The translations under genes were made by a program, and so were the position numbers. From the NCBI GenBank assembly GCA_958496175.1, contig OY292276.1:18308001-18372000 (forward strand): 64,000 nt of DNA, in the 5' to 3' direction. The notes under the pieces were generated by a model. That model did not search any database. It was not told the DNA's origin and saw only the letters and a program-made list of their open reading frames with translations. Origin of the DNA: Sisyra terminalis (lineage: Eukaryota > Arthropoda > Insecta > Neuroptera > Sisyridae). Position 1 is the first letter of the stretch. Each line of letters begins with the position of its first letter. Positions 1 through 10,786 of this stretch are shown here, one piece after another.

Positions 1-989
1 ATAGTATGCAAACCTCATAAGTCATAGAAACATGAAATAATAGTAAAATATAACACAAAATTATATACATAAGTGTTATATTACTAAAAATACTCCCGCT
101 TAATTCGCATGATTTCTTATTATTCGTATCGCGTTATCGCTTCTTACAATAAATATGGCTGCCATAGTGGTATCAAGCGATTTAATACGTTGCCAAAAAT
201 TTGAATTACTATCAATGAATGTTAGCGACCTCAAGTGAGATATTAAGCGATATTGATCATTTTTAAATTGTATTTTTAGGCTATATTAGCCGACCGACCT
301 TATTTCCCATACCTACCTTAAAAGAGAAGTACACTTGTAAAAAAAACAGGCCAAAAAACTTTTTAAGAACGACATGTTGATTATTCTTCTGCGTAACTTT
401 TAGTAAGGAAAAATTTAAATTACGATATAAAGCAGTTTTATTCTAGATTCTATATTTAAACCGAAAAAAGTATATAGAGGTATTGCTCTTAGATTCACAA
501 TCTATGATAAAAATTACACGGAATACCATTGGAGCACGATAGTTATTATTAAAAAAAAAAATATGAAAAATATTTATTTTTATCATTGATTAAATTTTGT
601 TTAAGAAGCGATACTTGTTACTGTATGTAGTAGTGAAACCATTGCTTGAAAATATCACATAATGTGCAATATGGCAGTATACGAAACTAATTAGATTCTA
701 AAATTTAAGTCGAATAACTACCGCATTTTTTTTGGGTGTTTCTTTTTCATAATTTTTTGAGCAGGAATGTTATAAAATCATTCTTTCTGGGATATTAAAG
801 ATCCAGAAAACTAGTTGTTACCTAAATTTTATTTAAAAAAATAGTATTAATTTATTTTACGACTTACCCGTTGATGTTTCGCAGTTTCTTCGGATTGCAT
901 CCTTAATAAGCTCTAAAATAGTATCGGAATAAGAAGATTGCAATATCAAGTTACAAATATATATCTCTCTACAGAAGTCTTACAGGAAA
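1..989. other. AT-rich non-coding stretch
   Basis: I see no open frame with protein-like composition and no RNA gene here. If the OSBPL9-like gene downstream extends leftwards, this may be part of its long upstream intron. Confidence 0.4.
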
Positions 990-1205
990 ATGACAATCAT
1001 TTGTCACTATTGTAAAGCGTTAAAATACAGCTGTGGTTCTACTGGGTTATGTTGTGCTGGAGGAAAAGTAAAATTGCCAGAATTAGTCCTACCACCAGAT
1101 TCATTATGCTTCTTAGTTAATGGGATATGTAATGATTCTAAAAACTCCTTGGCCAATATTTAAAAATATAACAGTTGTTTTCAAATGACGTCGTTTGGCG
1201 CATAA
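990..1205 (+). pseudogene. Helitron Rep/helicase N-terminal fossil
   Basis: Decayed start of a Helitron replication-helicase protein. Reading from the ATG at 990, the frame gives CHYCKAL, then CCAGGKVKLPEL, then LPPDSL. After an in-frame TAA at 1161-1163 it continues with KYNSCFQMTSFGA, and a second stop follows at once. This order is the hallmark of the Helitron-like N-terminal region: a CxxC pair, a CC..GKV.LP block, a PP..L block, then a YNS.FQMTSFGA block. In the family the protein drives rolling-circle transposition. Only about 70 codons survive; the rolling-circle catalytic (HUH) and helicase domains are absent downstream. The copy is dead, and no Helitron ends were identified. Confidence 0.85.
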
Positions 1206-2205
1206 AACGAATATTATGATTAAAGAAGTCCTGAAGAAAACAGGAACATTCCCAATAAGCTTCCAATCCCTAACTAATAGCGACCTTAGGATCGATTTTG
1301 AGAGACATAAACAGGCAAAAACAAAAATATGTTTACAAATAGGATCTATGTATGGCTTTAATCTCATGAATAGGTGAGAATTTTAGGGTTTTTTGTATGC
1401 ATATGGGCTTTAACATGTTTAATGTTTTATAGGTGTAAATCTCAATAAGTAAAATACAATGAATATTCATTTAATTGTTAATAATTATTGTTATTGTTAG
1501 AAATTTAATCATTATAAATACGAGTGTGTACAAGAGAATGGCAGGTTTAAATATGAAGATCAGGAATTTGGAACCAGTTTGAGGTATTTATTATTTGTTG
1601 TCAATTGTACTTACATTTACAACTGTTTTTGAATTCAAAAATCGTACCTTTGATACTGCCTTTTTCTTGAATACATTGGCCTTCAAGCATTACTTAATTA
1701 TTTCATATCACCCACTGAGAATAGAATTTTTGCAATTTCACACCAGTAAGGAATTAAGCCGGTTTTGCTCACAATATTGATGATTATGAACAAAGGCTGA
1801 TAATTTTACCGTAAATATATTTCTACCTGCATTCTTTCGTACAATTCAAGAACCGGTTTATCGATTTCGATAATATTTTGTTTTCAGGTACTTCTTATTG
1901 TTTCGTCAAAAAAAGTAAAAAAGTCACAAACAAGTCTAATCTTTATAACTGTACCAATATTTTATTCTAGTTTTACTTTCGGTTCTAATTTAAAGACTAC
2001 TTTCTTGATTTGATAGAAACTTTGTAATTTAAACTAGTTTTTCTTCAGAAGAAAAGGTTGTCCATGGTTTAATTATTAATAATAAAAGTAGCATTCAGAA
2101 GAAGGACGATTAAAATAAATAAACGGACAGCCATTAATTGGATATAAATTCGACCCTTTAATTAAATATCTATGTTCTTTTTTAAAATGTCGCAAAATCA
2201 GCATA
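1206..2205. other. AT-rich non-coding stretch after the Helitron fossil
   Basis: The open frames on both strands at 1113-1377 overlap the Helitron fossil and its flank and match nothing I recognise. I see no further feature. Confidence 0.35.
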
Positions 2206-2213
2206 TTTTAAAT

Positions 2214-2445
2214 CAGGAGTGGTCAACCCAAAAGATATGACGGGTCACTTCGGAAACGCATTATAACTCCGTGGACCACTTTTAAAGTTATATCTCTAAT
2301 TTTCCATAATAAATTTAGGTATACTGAAAAAATTTTTAATAGATTGGTTTTCAACGACTTTGGTCATTATAAAATGTATATATTTTATAAAAGTTTGATG
2401 GGTATCTTTTACGGTCCGTGGGTTGGCCACCTCTGACAACCTCTG
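2214..2445. mobile_element. hAT-type MITE, about 232 bp
   Basis: A non-autonomous hAT-like element. The left end reads CAGGAGTGGTCAACCC (2214-2229). The right end contains GGGTTGGCCACCTCTG (2420-2435), whose reverse complement is CAGAGGTGGCCAACCC, so the 16-bp terminal repeats differ at three positions. A second CTCTG at 2441-2445 appears to be the true right edge: it is followed by ATTTAAAT (2446-2453), which matches TTTTAAAT (2206-2213) at 7 of 8 positions, as expected for an 8-bp hAT target-site duplication. There is no coding capacity. Confidence 0.7.
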
Positions 2446-2870
2446 ATTTAAATAAATATTGAATAATCTATCATTTATCTACATTTATAAAATTGTTATG
2501 TTTTGGTTTGGATAAATTTCAAAAACTTAAAAAGTTCTGTATCGATTTAGCTCAAATTTTGTTACGATATACAACCCGCTTCAAAGATTGTTTTTATCTT
2601 TTTCTTACGTCAGTAACATACCTGCGACCGCGAGAAAACGGTTTTTTCAACGGTCAATACAATAGCCGCTAAATTCAATACTTTATTGTTATGATGGTGC
2701 AGTGATTTTAAGAGGTAGAGCAAATTTTCTCAAATCGTAATTGATAAATATATATCTTTAAGGAAGATTATAATTAGTACAGCGAGGGTTGCTGTGGGTT
2801 GATAAAGGAAGTGATTCTTTTAATTCATAAGCTTTCTTTTCCTAAATTCAATTTATTTATTTACAACCAA

Positions 2871-3146
2871 TCACAACCATAGGCTAGCAGGACAACCTCT
2901 GCCGGGTTCAGCTAGTATTATTTTAAAAAATGTTATAGTAAAGAAAAAAATTGCGTTACAAATCAATACTTTTGCATTATTGCGGATATTGTTTCGGAAA
3001 CTTGACAATTTAAATGAGAACATGAGACTTGCAGATGCAGTTTCATGGACTGATTTTATAAAAATAGTATTCAAATTTAATTGTACAACCTGTGTGGGAT
3101 GTGTAGAACAATAACGTTTTATAGGAAATGAAAACTCGGGATGCAA
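2871..3146 (-). mobile_element. Possible RTE-like retroelement tail
   Basis: The minus strand at 2920-2881 reads CTAGCTGAACCCGGCAG followed by AGGTTGTCC. This resembles a motif that recurs widely in insect genomes near the ends of RTE-type LINEs and derived repeats. An open frame of 91 codons runs through it but is not convincing as a functional protein. The family assignment rests on remembered motif similarity only. Confidence 0.35.
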
Positions 3147-3159
3147 TGCTAAAATAGAG

Positions 3160-3345
3160 TGTTCTGTTGTCCCATGTTGCGGTTGGACGATTTCAAATGT
3201 GATGGCGCTAAAACCAGTGCGCCCTGCAATGTAGCGTCACGATAGCTGAACTCAGAGCGGCGCCGTCCGTCGTCTTGATTTCCCAGTGTTTATTTTTCTA
3301 GTGTTGTCGTGCTTTTCTCTTTGACTACCATGGCCTCTGTACACA
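3160..3345. promoter_or_regulatory. GC-rich island, candidate promoter or repeat
   Basis: About 180 bp of roughly half G+C in a region that is otherwise strongly AT-rich. It contains GGCGCTAAAACCAGTGCGCC, which can form a small stem, and GCGGCGCCGTCCGTCGTC, followed by a pyrimidine-rich stretch and an ATG at 3330 in a good context. The ATG is closed after six codons, and its possible donor is in the wrong phase for the exon at 6274. It could be the 5' end of a transcript running to the right, or part of the repeat immediately before it. Confidence 0.3.
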
Positions 3346-6273
3346 TTTAGATGTTTATACATGTGACACCACGCATTAGTTTTAATTTCTCGATCAATAC
3401 GGAGCAAAAATTTCCATTTATATTCAACAATCGACGAACTCTCGAATTTGTGATTTTTGTGTCTAAAAATGTTTCTACTTGAGCTTTTGTAATCAATAAG
3501 TTACTTTCTAAACCTTGTGCATTCTATTCAATATGTTAAATGAAAATATTGCTTTAAAATGACGCAGTATTCATTCATAAATATTGTTCGGGTTATTTTT
3601 TGTTGGTCGTCGTTTTACGCATGAAATTATTGATTTATAATTTGAGAAATATACTGCAAACGTCTAGTCATAAATATTAAACAGAAATCATAAATAACAA
3701 CATTGCAACTAAATTAGCCCCGTTTCTATGTTCTTTTTTCCATAAAATCACATATTAATTTTAAAAACACATTTGGCTTTATTGGATTATATTACTTCAT
3801 TTATTACAAAACAAAAAAAAATGTTTCAATAAATGTTTTCTAAATTGGTAAAAAAAATTATTCACTTTTCAATGAAACAAAGTCTTCTATATATAAACAT
3901 ATAAAAAAAAAAAATACAAAATATTTAAAAAAAATCATTCCTAGTTGATAACATTAACGAATAACGAAGACAATAATGTTACAAGTTATAACAAATCGTT
4001 GGCCTTTTTCCGGCAGGAGAAACAGTGCTAGGTAATTATTATACTAGCTATAGTTTTATTTGCATAATATATCCTTAGATATTATTTATTTATTTTTTGA
4101 GAGTTTACTCTGTAATTTCAAGTTAATAACTAATTATGTTTTGTATTGTCAGTCAAAATTAATAATTGTCGACAAGTATGTAATATAATAACTTCTTAAG
4201 AAATATAACATTTAAAGGGATTATAATTCAACTGAATCAATTTTAGTAATGTGATTGTGTTAATATTGTAGTATTAATATCTTGAAACACTACTTTTTGA
4301 CATTATGAAAGTTTTAATCAATAAATTTTCACCCTTTAAATCAATTTATTTTTAGACAGAATAAGAATTTGTTCAAAAGTTTAGACAAATAAATATTAAC
4401 TTAAACACTGGCATGGAATTGAAAAATAACATCAATGGTTTGGAATCTCATTGCACTACATAATTTCTTAATAATTGCTTTTAATCCACACATGTTTTTA
4501 TAAATAAATATAAATATAGAAACACGTTTTCAGTCGGTGGTCTCTCAAAATATAACTGCAAGTAGTTTTAAATTTTTAAATCGTAAAAATGATAAGAAAT
4601 TAGTGCACTGCAGACTATTAGGCATGAATGCAAGGCACTAATGAACTAAATGCCATTTTAGAATGGCATTTTAGTATTGTTATTTTCTTTTGTACGCACA
4701 TATTTGAATAATGTTGATTATTAAAAAATATTTGTCGTCATATTTTTGAAGGCCGTCTATCGAAAAAGTATTCTCTGATTAAAAAACATACTTTGATCGA
4801 TAAATAAGGCAATTCAAAAGGGGCATTATGATTTCGAGCGCAAAATATGTATAGTTTTATCGATTTGGGAAAGTTATGTAAAATGGTTTCTGTACTCATT
4901 AGATTAATATATTATCTGTATGCATTGTGCGAGTATGTTTTGCAAACCGAATATTTTTACTGATATTCAAATTAGTGTACGAAACACCCTAGAGAATTGA
5001 CATTTTATTATTTATGGAGATACTGTATACTGAAATGTAATTTATATCATGCTTATTTAATATTTGTGGTTGTGAATCATTTTCCTTTGAGAACGTGTTG
5101 TAAAATAGATACATTTATGAGTATATATTCACTTGAAATTGATAGCTTTATGATACTTTATACAGATTTTATTTTAGTAATTGGAGGGAATAGAAAATTC
5201 GAATCTTATTCATAATAATAAATATTAAAAATACACAATTACAATTATTTAGTTAGGTATGACCACAGATTAACAATTTTTACTGAGTTATTATTTACAT
5301 ATGGGCTACTAAATACATATTTGTGTAAAATTGAGTTTATTATTAAGATACAAATCTTTTCTTATCAAAATATCAATATATTAATTTACAAAATAAACTC
5401 TATGAATTTGACTAAAATTTACATAACAAGTAGGTAGCAATCACAGAAAAGCTAATAAGATATTATCTATTCTGTTCACACAGTCTTTGATACATTTGAG
5501 GGTAGAACAAATGGTACGATTTTCCCATCAAACCTAAGAACTTTATTTTTATTCGCATTAAAATTAGTGATGATTTTTTTCAGTCATGATATTTGTTTTT
5601 ATAAATAGTTAAATTTTCACAAAAATTTTCCCCATTCACCAAACAAAATGGTGTACTCGTACCTGTATGACTATAATATTACGTATCGTACCTATTTATT
5701 CATTTTTAGCTATATATATATTTTGTTCTTTTTTTTTTCAACATATTTATCACCACTTTATAACAATGGAGATTCTTAAAGAATGAAGTACTCTTAATTA
5801 CATATATCGAGAAATAAAATTATACGTAAACAAAAACATTGTAGAATTTATACGCAGTGCCTATTGGCTATATAGTGATCATCCAAATACCACCTGTCTA
5901 CCCTTATTTAGATCTATTAGACCTATTTAGAACCGGTTTTTAGAACCAGTTAGACTATTTAAACTTTAACTTGAGACTTCATGTTCAATAAAATTACATT
6001 CGAGTTGTATAAAATAATTTGTCCTTTACTTAGTATTTTAAACAATTGATATTTTATTATTACTTTAACACATTTTATATACTTTTTAAATAAAATTAGG
6101 TAGAAAATATAGTAGCGCCTATAAAGTATAATATTTTATTTATTCGAATTGAAAATAAAAAAGTTATTGGCATAAAGAGGCCGCTTATATTCGTGACAAC
6201 TTTCTATATAGTTTTTTATAAAAGTTGATTATTCCAATATTTTTGTTGATCTCATTTGTTTCTTATTTTGTAG
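3346..6273. other. Non-coding stretch upstream of the OSBPL9-like exons
   Basis: Probably an intron of the gene that follows, since the exon at 6274 opens with a splice acceptor. I looked for PH-domain or coiled-coil exons of an ORP9 protein and found none. A short hairpin built on AAATGCCATT / AATGGCATTT lies near 4650-4675. Confidence 0.4.
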
Positions 6274-8360
6274 TGGAATAAGAACATTTTCACCGGAAAA
6301 TTCAATTGCATCAGAAAGTTCCGGAAAACTTCCGAAAGTGCCACTACCTGTAGGACATAATGTACCTACAGTTCGAAAATTACAAGCATCGACGTCAAAT
6401 CCTTCTGTAGTAGATTCCAATGTTCTTTCGTCACCTCCTATTCGAGCTGATGGTAGCCTAGATTATGACGGTAAACTACTTTTCAACTATAGAATTATAT
6501 CTTTTCCACATGGCTATAAATATTTTTTTCAATTGCAGCTTTATACGAAGAAGAAATTGAAGAAGATGCCTCCCTAATCGAATCCAATGGTTCTGTGGTT
6601 ACACATTTAATTTCGCAAATTAAAATTGGAATGGACTTAACAAAAGTTGTTCTCCCGACGTTTATTTTAGAAAGGCGATCTTTATTAGAAATGTATGCAG
6701 ATTATTTTGCACATCCTGACTTTTTCGTAAGGTTTGTAAATCTAAAAATTATAAACTGGGATTTTGTACTATTTTTAAAATAGTAGTCAAGTTGAACCAT
6801 ATTGTTGCACACTGCGAGTTTAATAACTATCGTAAAACATCGGTAAATATTAGAATAGTTTGTTTTCCGATTACACTATGTATAGTTATGATCTTTGATA
6901 TCCAAGATTTCAATTATACGTAATACGCAGTAGTAGATCTTAGATTTTAATTTGGGGGGAGGGTTTGATCCCGCTGAAGGTATTTATCAAGGTAAAAGAT
7001 AAATAAAACCCCAGATAGGATTTGCTATGGGATGGATTCAAGTTCTTGGAAGGAGAAGGACTAGAGTCTCTTTTGCCTTTCGCTAGATCCGCTACTGCTT
7101 ATACCTATAAGCCATTATTTTGTCAATATTCTACGATTATATGCAATTAAAACATACTATTTAACATTCTTGCCATGTGTTCTACGATATCACACGTTTT
7201 TTTTTAATATATGACTATATTTTACAGCATAGCTGATTTAAAAGACCCGAAGGATAGGATGATACAAGTAGTGAAATGGTACTTATCGTCTTATCATGCG
7301 GGTAGAAAAGGATCAGTTGCTAAAAAACCTTATAATCCTATTATTGGCGAAGTTTTTCGCTGTTATTGGGACATTCCAAACGAGAAAAGTAGTAGTACTG
7401 ATATGTCTACAGCACAAGATGGTCCTGTTCCTTGGGCTACAAAAGACCAATTAAGCTTTACTTCCGAGCAAGTATCTCACCATCCTCCTGGTAAGTTTAC
7501 TTATTTTTTTTTTTTGTAATTTAGTTTTAATGCTATTCTTTCTTAGTTTCAGCTTTTTACGCAGAACATTACAATAAGAAAATAAGTTTTTGTGCTCATG
7601 TGTATACAAAATCAAAATTTTTGGGTTTATCTGTCTGTGTTTACAATATTGGTCAAGGTGTTATAAACGTACTAAACCACAATGAACAGTACTTTTTAAC
7701 ATTCCCAAATGGATATGGACGCTCAATACTTACTATTCCGTGGATTGAATTGGGCGGAAGCGTTAAAATTACTTGCCCGCAGACCAACTATCATGCTGAT
7801 ATTGAGTTTTTAACCAAACCCTTTTATTCCAATAAGAAACACAAGATTACAGCAGACATTTTTTCACCTAATGATAAAACACCATTTTTAAGAATTCACG
7901 GAGAGTGGAATGGGGTAATGGAAGCTAAATGGCATGAAGGGGTAAGTTTCAACAGCAGTCGAAGTACTAAAAAAAAGTCTCATCCATTGTTCCCTTTAGA
8001 AAACAGATATTTTTGTGGATGTAAATAAATTAAGTGTAGTTAAGAAAAAAGTACGTCCTATATCTCAACAAGAAGAAAACGAATCGAGACGATTATGGAA
8101 AGAAGTAACAGCAGGTCTTCGGTTTAACGATATCGAAAAAGCAACTCAAGCTAAGTGTGAATTAGAGCAACGACAAAGAAATGAGGCGAAGGAACGGTTA
8201 AAAAATAACGAGAAATGGGAAACAAAGGTATTTGTAATGTCTTAATTGAATTTGTATATTACAATTTATTTGTTTTTAGTTATTTAAACCGCTTGGAGAA
8301 AACTGGATTTATATAAATCCATTAGAGCAACGACTAAGTGAACCAAAAAATGAATCTTAA
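6274..8360 (+). CDS. ORP9-like oxysterol-binding-related protein, last six exons
   Basis: A lipid-transfer protein of the OSBP-related family. Relatives exchange sterol or phosphatidylserine against PI4P at ER-Golgi or endosome contacts. Exons: 6274-6470, 6539-6731, 7228-7490, 7547-7941, 8000-8227 and 8280-8360 (TAA at 8358). All five introns are GT-AG and the phases agree, giving about 451 residues. The ORD is seen in order: [45 protein letters not shown], the family signature EQVSHHPP (split by the 56-nt intron), [20 protein letters not shown] and a LEQRQR C-terminal helix. The order and the ending match ORP9 (about 736 residues in human) better than OSBP. The Ser-rich first exon starts with the last base of a codon, so upstream exons (PH domain, FFAT) lie outside the window. 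Introns are 52-68 nt except one of 496 nt. No break is seen; it appears functional. Confidence 0.93.
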
Positions 8361-8821
8361 CATAAATTAGAGTGTTGATAGAAATCTTTAAGCTGGTGAT
8401 ATTAATATGTGATACCAGCAAAATAATATTTGCCAAATACTCCGTTTTTATTGTTAAGTATTTTCACCACATTTTCTACATTAAAATTGTTAATTACTTA
8501 TTATTGTAAATATACTAAAAATATTTATTTTTCATTTATTTCATTTTGATGTATGCTTACATCTTCAACGTGTTATCTAAAAGAAACTGTAAACCATATT
8601 TTATTATTGTAATTAAACACTAAATTATGAAATTGTTGCTTAGACCACAATTAATTTTTAGTACTAAAATTAAAATGTTGTTATATGCATTGATTTTTAT
8701 ACATAGATTTATTAAATATAATAACAAATTACCAACAAAGTTAAATAAAAGTATTGTACAAAATAGAAGATAAGTTAGAATCTTTAGCTATGTAGTAACG
8801 AAACACTTAAGTCACAATAAA
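8361..8821 (+). terminator. 3' UTR and poly(A) signals of the OSBPL9-like gene
   Basis: An AT-rich tail after the stop codon. Candidate poly(A) signals are ATTAAA at 8612-8617, AATAAA at 8744-8749 and AATAAA at 8816-8821. Which is used cannot be told from sequence. Confidence 0.45.
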
Positions 8822-10637
8822 TAATTTTCAAAAAATATTTTCTTTCTTGTTCAAATAATAGTAACACTTATTTATGGAGTAACGGAAATTCATAGATTTC
8901 CAATTTTGTTCTTAATTTGCTAGATTATTAAAAGCTAGAATTGTTAAAGACTAGATGATTAAACAGGAAGATAATTTTAAGTAAGTAAAATTTTATTAAA
9001 TTGATCATTTATTGCGTAGTATTAATTTTTACTTAACATTGTAGTCCGTACTTACAAAGTAAATGATACAATTTAAGAAGTTCTATACACTTAAAATGTT
9101 TTTTTACAAAGTTTTTTGTTAACATTTACAGTTTTTAATTGCTAATTGCCAGTGAAATGCATGCGTACTGAAATATAGTGTTTTTCAAGAATCCCGTGAT
9201 GTTTTTGATAATTTTAAAACTTTCAACACATCAGCGACAAATAATACTAGTTATACTTATTGAAAACATTTTAAAATAGGTTCTCTTGTTTCAAAATCTG
9301 TATTTTCGTTTTCCGTATTTGAATTTGCGTAAATTTGAATTATAAAACAGTTTCTACTTCATTTCTCATTTGTGACAAAATATATGATAGTTGCCCCCTT
9401 AATTTCTTAAAATATAGAGGTGCCTTATTAGCGACGGTTGGGGGGTATTTAAGTTTTTTATGCTGGATCAATTAAGGTTTTGCTTCCCTTAGTACTTCAA
9501 CGAAACATTCGTTTAAGAAGACTTATTTTTTTAGTGTCCTATATTTTTTTTGCGTATTTTATCAAAAAAATAGAATTGTATTCTTTTAACCATTTAAGTT
9601 GTTAACGCAAGCCATGCCTAGACAAATAGTAGGACATTTGCTGGGATTAATTGACCATGTTATAATATATCCTGCATTCGCAAAGAACATTGAATGGATT
9701 ACACAAACGTAGGGATAATCATACTCTATACTTTGAAGTGATACTTTGATACTTGGAAGCAACGTTCTTATATGAACGGGTTTTTAGTAGCATCAGTTTT
9801 GAGTTTCCTCTTGTTATAAGATTATAACAAAATTGATGTCGGGTAATAGTTTCAAGTTAGTTCATAAACATATGAGTGTATGTGATGCTAATATTAAATT
9901 TTCGATAATTTCTAACAATTAAAATACTTTCAAAATTCCTTTAAAGGTTCAAGTTTTACCCTCACAATGACATAGGCGTAATATGGATTTTAGTCAGGAA
10001 AAGAGCCAGTCAAAAACAAAGATACGTATATTTTTACCAATTTATTGTCATCGAGGATCTGAAACTCTACAATAATGATACGTATCTTAACTATCTTAAA
10101 TAGAGGTTCGCGAGACCATTTTAAAACACTGGTTGATATTTTTTTTTATTTGCTTATAGCTACTATAATTTTATTAACACTCAGCATAGTTAGGTTCTTT
10201 TTGCTAGTAGTTGGGGGACTCAGGATTCGTTTTAATCTAAGAAGATGAGGATTTAATAACTCTGTACAAAAAGAGAGTAATTATATTAAGTAGATAAGAC
10301 AACTGGAACTTTCGTAAATTAAATTTTATAAAAGTTTACCAACTAAAACTTATATTTTTTTGTCGTGTAATAGAAATTTCAGTATTTTTTTTAAGTGAAA
10401 ATAATCTAATTACTAATATATGAGCAAAAGTTAAAAGAAGGAATTTATTTATAGCACCGTTAGATTGAAAAGAATGCATTAACTGCAGTATTAAATTTTT
10501 GAATTATTAAAATCTAATAAGTATATGAGTTCTAACCAAACCCTACAATAAAGCGATTAAAAAATATTCGGAAATGTACATAAAAATAGGTGCTTTAGTG
10601 AAATTCTGTATAGTAATATTCATTTCAAAAAAATTAA
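8822..10637. other. AT-rich intergenic stretch
   Basis: I see no gene, RNA or mobile-element structure that I can support here. Confidence 0.4.
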
Positions 10638-10786
10638 TCATCAAATGCGTCGACCGCTCCAAAACTGGTAAGTGTTGAGTTCAAATCTTGTATCAAGCGA
10701 ATTTCTCGATTTATGGATTTCTATTAACCCTAGAGTCGCTAAAGACCTTGGTAGTTACAAAGCGATAGTAAATAAAAAGAAAAAGG
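10638..10786 (+). mobile_element. tRNA-derived SINE, copy 1 (5' degraded)
   Basis: Shares with the copies at 40.0 and 41.2 kb the blocks CCAAAACTGG, a B-box-like GAGTTCAAATCTTGTATC, CTCGATTTATGGATTTCTAT and GAGTCGCTAAAGACCTTGG, and it ends in an AATAAAAAG tail. The A box is lost or truncated. The family looks like a tRNA-headed SINE mobilised by a LINE. Confidence 0.7.

Noticed and set aside
3330..3350. ATG GCC TCT after the GC-rich island as the start of the OSBPL9-like protein (human ORP9 begins Met-Ala-Ser)
   Set aside because: The frame closes at a TAG after six codons. The only nearby donor would leave phase 0, while the exon at 6274 needs two bases from its predecessor. No PH-domain exon follows.
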